Of a DNA stretch of 34,996 nucleotides, positions 32,949-34,996 are shown in pieces. The position numbers were made by a program, and so were the translations under genes. This stretch comes from Calditrichota bacterium. Its GTDB lineage: Bacteria > Zhuqueibacterota > Zhuqueibacteria > Thermofontimicrobiales > Thermofontimicrobiaceae. A model generated the notes under the pieces. The model was not told the origin of the DNA and did no database searches. It was given only the letters and a program-made list of their open reading frames with translations. The stretch's first letter is position 1, and each line of letters begins with the position of its first letter. The DNA lies in assembly GCA_013152715.1 (NCBI GenBank), contig JAADFU010000034.1, positions 1-34,996 on the forward strand, given 5' to 3'.

Positions 32949-33158
32949 TTCATGTACTCCGCGATAACTTGAGCAATCTCTTCTAATAAGAATTGCCGCT
33001 GTCTGATTGTGCTTCTTATTTGTAGCACGTTAGCAATTTTCCGAATGAGCGAGACGCAAAAAATCAGCCATTTTTATCAGGTTTTCAAAATGTAAAAACG
33101 CTCATTTTTCGCAACGGGACTTCTTCGCTAATCGATTGCCTTTCCAAAAATTCCATTA

Positions 33159-33692
33159 TTAACGAAAAGGCGACAACTGAAGATAATCGCTCCCGATTAA
33201 AATAGTCGCTGCAACTTCTCCTTCTCTTTCCGGACTAATCTGGTGGATGACATATTGTTTTTTGACGCCTATCAATCCGGCGACATATTTGGCGTTCGCT
33301 TTATTCCTGTCTTTGCGGTCAATTACCAGCGTGTGGCTAATTTTGTGTATTTTGTTATTGACTAAAAAATTATCATAAAAAACGACGTCCACTTTGCGCT
33401 CTCTCAAATAATCGGTCAGTTCCCGAGCAACATTAGGCGCACCGCAGGCATTGAAAATTTCAATTTTGACCGTCCGACCAACTAAATTGTCTTTCTTGAG
33501 ACTGTGGAAAAAAGTCAGTTGATTGCGGCTATCGGCGAGATTTTGCTGCCAACTGTGCAGCAACCAGGAAATAAGAAAAATAATATTGATGCCGGCGAGG
33601 ATAATAATCAACATCAATAAGATTGTATCTTTGAGTCTGGCTTTGATATCCTTATCGTTTTTTTTGCCTTTTTTTTTCTTTTCCTTCGCGAT
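33159..33692 (-). CDS. Membrane-anchored LytR_C-domain protein with likely AUC start
   Basis: The C-terminal part (about residues 83-165: VKIEIFNACGAPNVARELTD, then VVFYDNF and HTLVIDRKD) is a LytR_C domain, normally the tail of LytR-CpsA-Psr cell-wall enzymes. Here it stands alone after one membrane helix (about 24-45) with no catalytic LCP domain. The only ATG/GTG/TTG starts in frame (33617 TTG, 33614 ATG) fall inside the helix and have no ribosome site. Upstream, GGAGGAG stands seven bases before an ATC at 33692. Reading from there gives MAKEKKKKGKK, a lysine-rich cytoplasmic leader that properly orients the helix, and 177 residues in total. AUC is a rare but known initiation codon; a sequencing error at an ATG is the alternative. 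The function is unknown, possibly a wall- or polymer-binding module. Confidence 0.78.
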   Translation of the reverse strand: MAKEKKKKGKKNDKDIKARLKDTILLMLIIILAGINIIFLISWLLHSWQQNLADSRNQLTFFHSLKKDNLVGRTVKIEIFNACGAPNVARELTDYLRERKVDVVFYDNFLVNNKIHKISHTLVIDRKDRNKANAKYVAGLIGVKKQYVIHQISPEREGEVAATILIGSDYLQLSPFR

Positions 33693-33707
33693 TTTGCCGC
33701 TCCTCCG
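33690..33707 (-). promoter_or_regulatory. Strong ribosome site before an ATC codon
   Basis: CGGAGGAGCGGCAAA followed by ATC on the minus strand. It is the only good ribosome site for the LytR_C gene, and no standard start codon follows it in that frame until inside the membrane helix. Confidence 0.6.
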
Positions 33708-33730
33708 GAATTTTACTTTGTCAAAACAAA

Positions 33731-33763
33731 GAAAAAAATAACCGAGGAAACAACTCGGTTATT
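33731..33763 (-). terminator. Terminator after the small exported protein gene
   Basis: AATAACCGAG (33737-33746) pairs perfectly with CTCGGTTATT (33754-33763) around a seven-base loop, followed on the minus strand by a T-run. It lies between the 33792 stop and the LytR_C ribosome site, leaving almost no room for a promoter, so the LytR_C gene may depend on readthrough. Confidence 0.7.
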
Positions 33764-33791
33764 GAACTATGCGCCCAAACTTGCGGCGGGA

Positions 33792-34289
33792 TTATTTATC
33801 CTCGTCTTCTCTGAATGATTGAAACCGCGGAAAGCCCATGCGGTCGTAATAATAGGGGTTGTAATAGTTGGGCATCGAGCTGTATTGGAAGCTCATTTCC
33901 AGATTTTTACTCGGTTTGTATTTCAATTCCGCACCTGACAGAAAAAATCCGTTTTTGAATGCCGGCGAATCTTTGCTGAAAGAATTGTACGGAAACTGCT
34001 GAATGCCCCACTGAACCGTCAACATCAGCGGCGATGCAATCTGATAACGCAAAGTGTTCAAATAGACGCTTTGTGCCACGCCCCTGCCTCCGATGGAAAA
34101 ATAGCCCATGGAAAAACTGTGCGACATACTTAACCGCGACGGATCCAGGATACTCAAGCCCACCTGATTATTGGCTGGCTTGACCAATTCCTCGCGAATC
34201 GAGACCGGTTGATCCTGACGTTTCAACTGAGCGAACAGAACAATCGGAAGCAGCAGCGCAATGACCACAATTATCATTATTTTCTTCAT
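33792..34289 (-). CDS. Small exported protein, function unknown
   Basis: 165 residues. Signal peptide MKKIMIIVVIALLLPIVLFA, with cleavage after it at AQ. The mature part has beta-like strands with alternating aromatic residues (MSHSFSMGYFSIGG, GAELKYKPSKNLEMSFQYSS) and a tyrosine-rich stretch (MPNYYNPYYYDRMG), then an acidic end (REDEDK). It looks like a small periplasmic or outer-membrane protein with part of a beta sheet. I do not recognise a family. The frame extends seven codons up, but AAGGAGG stands eight bases before the ATG at 34289. Preceded by a promoter-like sequence and closed by a terminator, so a single-gene unit. Confidence 0.85.
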   Translation of the reverse strand: MKKIMIIVVIALLLPIVLFAQLKRQDQPVSIREELVKPANNQVGLSILDPSRLSMSHSFSMGYFSIGGRGVAQSVYLNTLRYQIASPLMLTVQWGIQQFPYNSFSKDSPAFKNGFFLSGAELKYKPSKNLEMSFQYSSMPNYYNPYYYDRMGFPRFQSFREDEDK

Positions 34290-34330
34290 AACACCAGCCT
34301 CCTTAAGCAATGTTTAGGAATTGTTATTTT

Positions 34331-34360
34331 AAATTAAAGAAATCTTAATGAGAAAGTCAA
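34331..34360 (-). promoter_or_regulatory. Promoter of the small exported protein gene
   Basis: Minus strand: TTGACT (34355-34360), 18-base spacer, TAATTT (34331-34336), about 45 bases before the ATG. It shares its -35 hexamer with the uppS and TPR gene promoters. Confidence 0.5.
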
Positions 34361-34577
34361 TGATTTTTTCAGAAAATTGAAGAACAAGGTGCTTATATTT
34401 AAATATATTGAGGTGGCATTTGGTTCCATTTTCGGCTTTGTCATTTATTGCTATTCCGCCACGGAATTGCAACGGAAAACAAAGAAAAAACGACATATTA
34501 TGTGGGAACAATTCCCTGCGCGCACGATAGATAATTTACTAAAAATCTCTGTGCGCCCAATACTCCCGTGGTGTTTT

Positions 34578-34996
34578 TTATTCTTTGCTATCTTTCAATC
34601 GCACCACGAGATTATCAATCAGTCTCGTTTTCCCGATTTTAACTGCCAGAGCGATGAGCACATCGGACTGAATTTCCGTTTGAAATTCCAACGTCTCGGG
34701 ATTTAAAATTTCCACATAATCAATTTTCGCATCCGCCTGTTCGTTGATCATTTCTTCCATTTTCTTCTTGATGGTCAAAGCATTTTTTTCGCCGGACGAA
34801 ATGAGCTCTTCCGCCAGCGCCAGCGAACGACTCAGCGCCAACGCCTGTTTTCTCTCCCCCGGAGAGAGATAAACATTCCGCGAACTCATCGCCAGGCCAT
34901 CCGGTTCGCGAATAATTGGCGCGACAACAATTTCAATGTCAAAATTCAAGTCACGTGTCATCCGTTTAATCACTATCGCCTGCTGTGCATCTTTCT
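34578..34996 (-). CDS. panC: Pantothenate synthetase PanC, C-terminal part (cut by window edge)
   Basis: Joins pantoate and beta-alanine with ATP to give pantothenate, the precursor of coenzyme A. Only the last 139 or so residues are in the window, and the 5' end lies beyond base 34996. The frame entering the window reads KDAQQAIVIKRMTRDLN, the conserved KDAQQ site of PanC, and then EIVVAPIIREPDGLAMSSRNVYLS, the ATP-binding region with the KMSKS-like MSSRN motif. The helical C-terminal domain ends in VDYVEILNPETL-type sequence (here KIDYVEILNPETLEFQTE) and LAVKIGKTRLIDN, as in the family. The internal GTG at 34973 is not the true start. It is followed by the separate unit of the small exported protein. 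Confidence 0.95.
   Translation of the reverse strand, partial: KDAQQAIVIKRMTRDLNFDIEIVVAPIIREPDGLAMSSRNVYLSPGERKQALALSRSLALAEELISSGEKNALTIKKKMEEMINEQADAKIDYVEILNPETLEFQTEIQSDVLIALAVKIGKTRLIDNLVVRLKDSKE

Noticed and set aside
33044-33106. AATGAGCG / CGCTCATT inverted repeat in the gap before kdtA
   Set aside because: Eight bases with a 47-base loop in AT-rich DNA; too weak for a terminator or operator claim.
34329-34706. Open frames on both strands between panC and the small exported gene
   Set aside because: They overlap the promoter region and the panC end; low-complexity products with no recognisable features.
1-34996. Search for CRISPR arrays, tRNA, rRNA, transposases, phage or defence genes
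   Set aside because: None seen on either strand. The region is housekeeping envelope and metabolic genes.

Overview
This window is an ordinary chromosomal segment from a Gram-negative, LPS-making bacterium. It carries Kdo transferase, LpxA, LpxD, LpxC-FabZ, BamA, TamB, Skp/OmpH-like chaperone, LolA and RseP. The DNA is moderately AT-rich, starts are preceded by strong AAGGAGG-type ribosome binding sites, and several promoters look like TTGACT-17-TATATT rather than the Bacteroidetes TAnnTTTG type. The LpxC-FabZ fusion, NusG-like capsule regulator and general gene content suggest an FCB-type lineage such as Calditrichota/KSB1. That placement is an inference from content, not a database match. 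Every supported gene is on the minus strand, so transcription runs from high to low coordinates.

In transcription order: the 3' part of panC enters at the right edge, followed by a small exported protein (33792-34289). Next comes a single-pass LytR_C-domain protein that seems to start at an AUC codon, then kdtA and mtnA, and then a TPR lipoprotein with its own promoter and terminator. The central block is one long envelope cluster: uppS, tamB, bamA, ompH/skp, lpxD, lpxC-fabZ, lpxA, a LipM-like octanoyltransferase, and an exported beta-rich protein closed by a strong terminator. dxr and rseP follow. Together these make the lipid carrier for wall/LPS precursors, the first steps of lipid A, and the machinery that inserts outer-membrane proteins.

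Further downstream are three metabolic or cell-cycle units: an aminotransferase with gcvT, then comB overlapping ftsK, then lolA (the ftsK-lolA order is also seen in Enterobacteria). The left 6 kb is a polysaccharide-related region. It holds a long structured leader, a Wzc-type BY-kinase with a tyrosine-rich tail, a small basic coiled-coil protein of unknown function, a NusG/UpxY-type specialised antiterminator and cysQ.

I found no tRNA, rRNA, CRISPR array, phage gene or transposase. The non-coding interest lies in three different small palindromic repeat-like elements in intergenic gaps (881-910, 17627-17699, 19279-19351), in structured leaders before wzc and the NusG-like gene, and in several misleading ORF starts where a ribosome binding site shows the true start is internal or non-canonical. 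No clearly new multi-gene system is visible; the best leads are the AUC start, the TamB-BamA pairing and the Wzc / small protein / NusG-like cluster.
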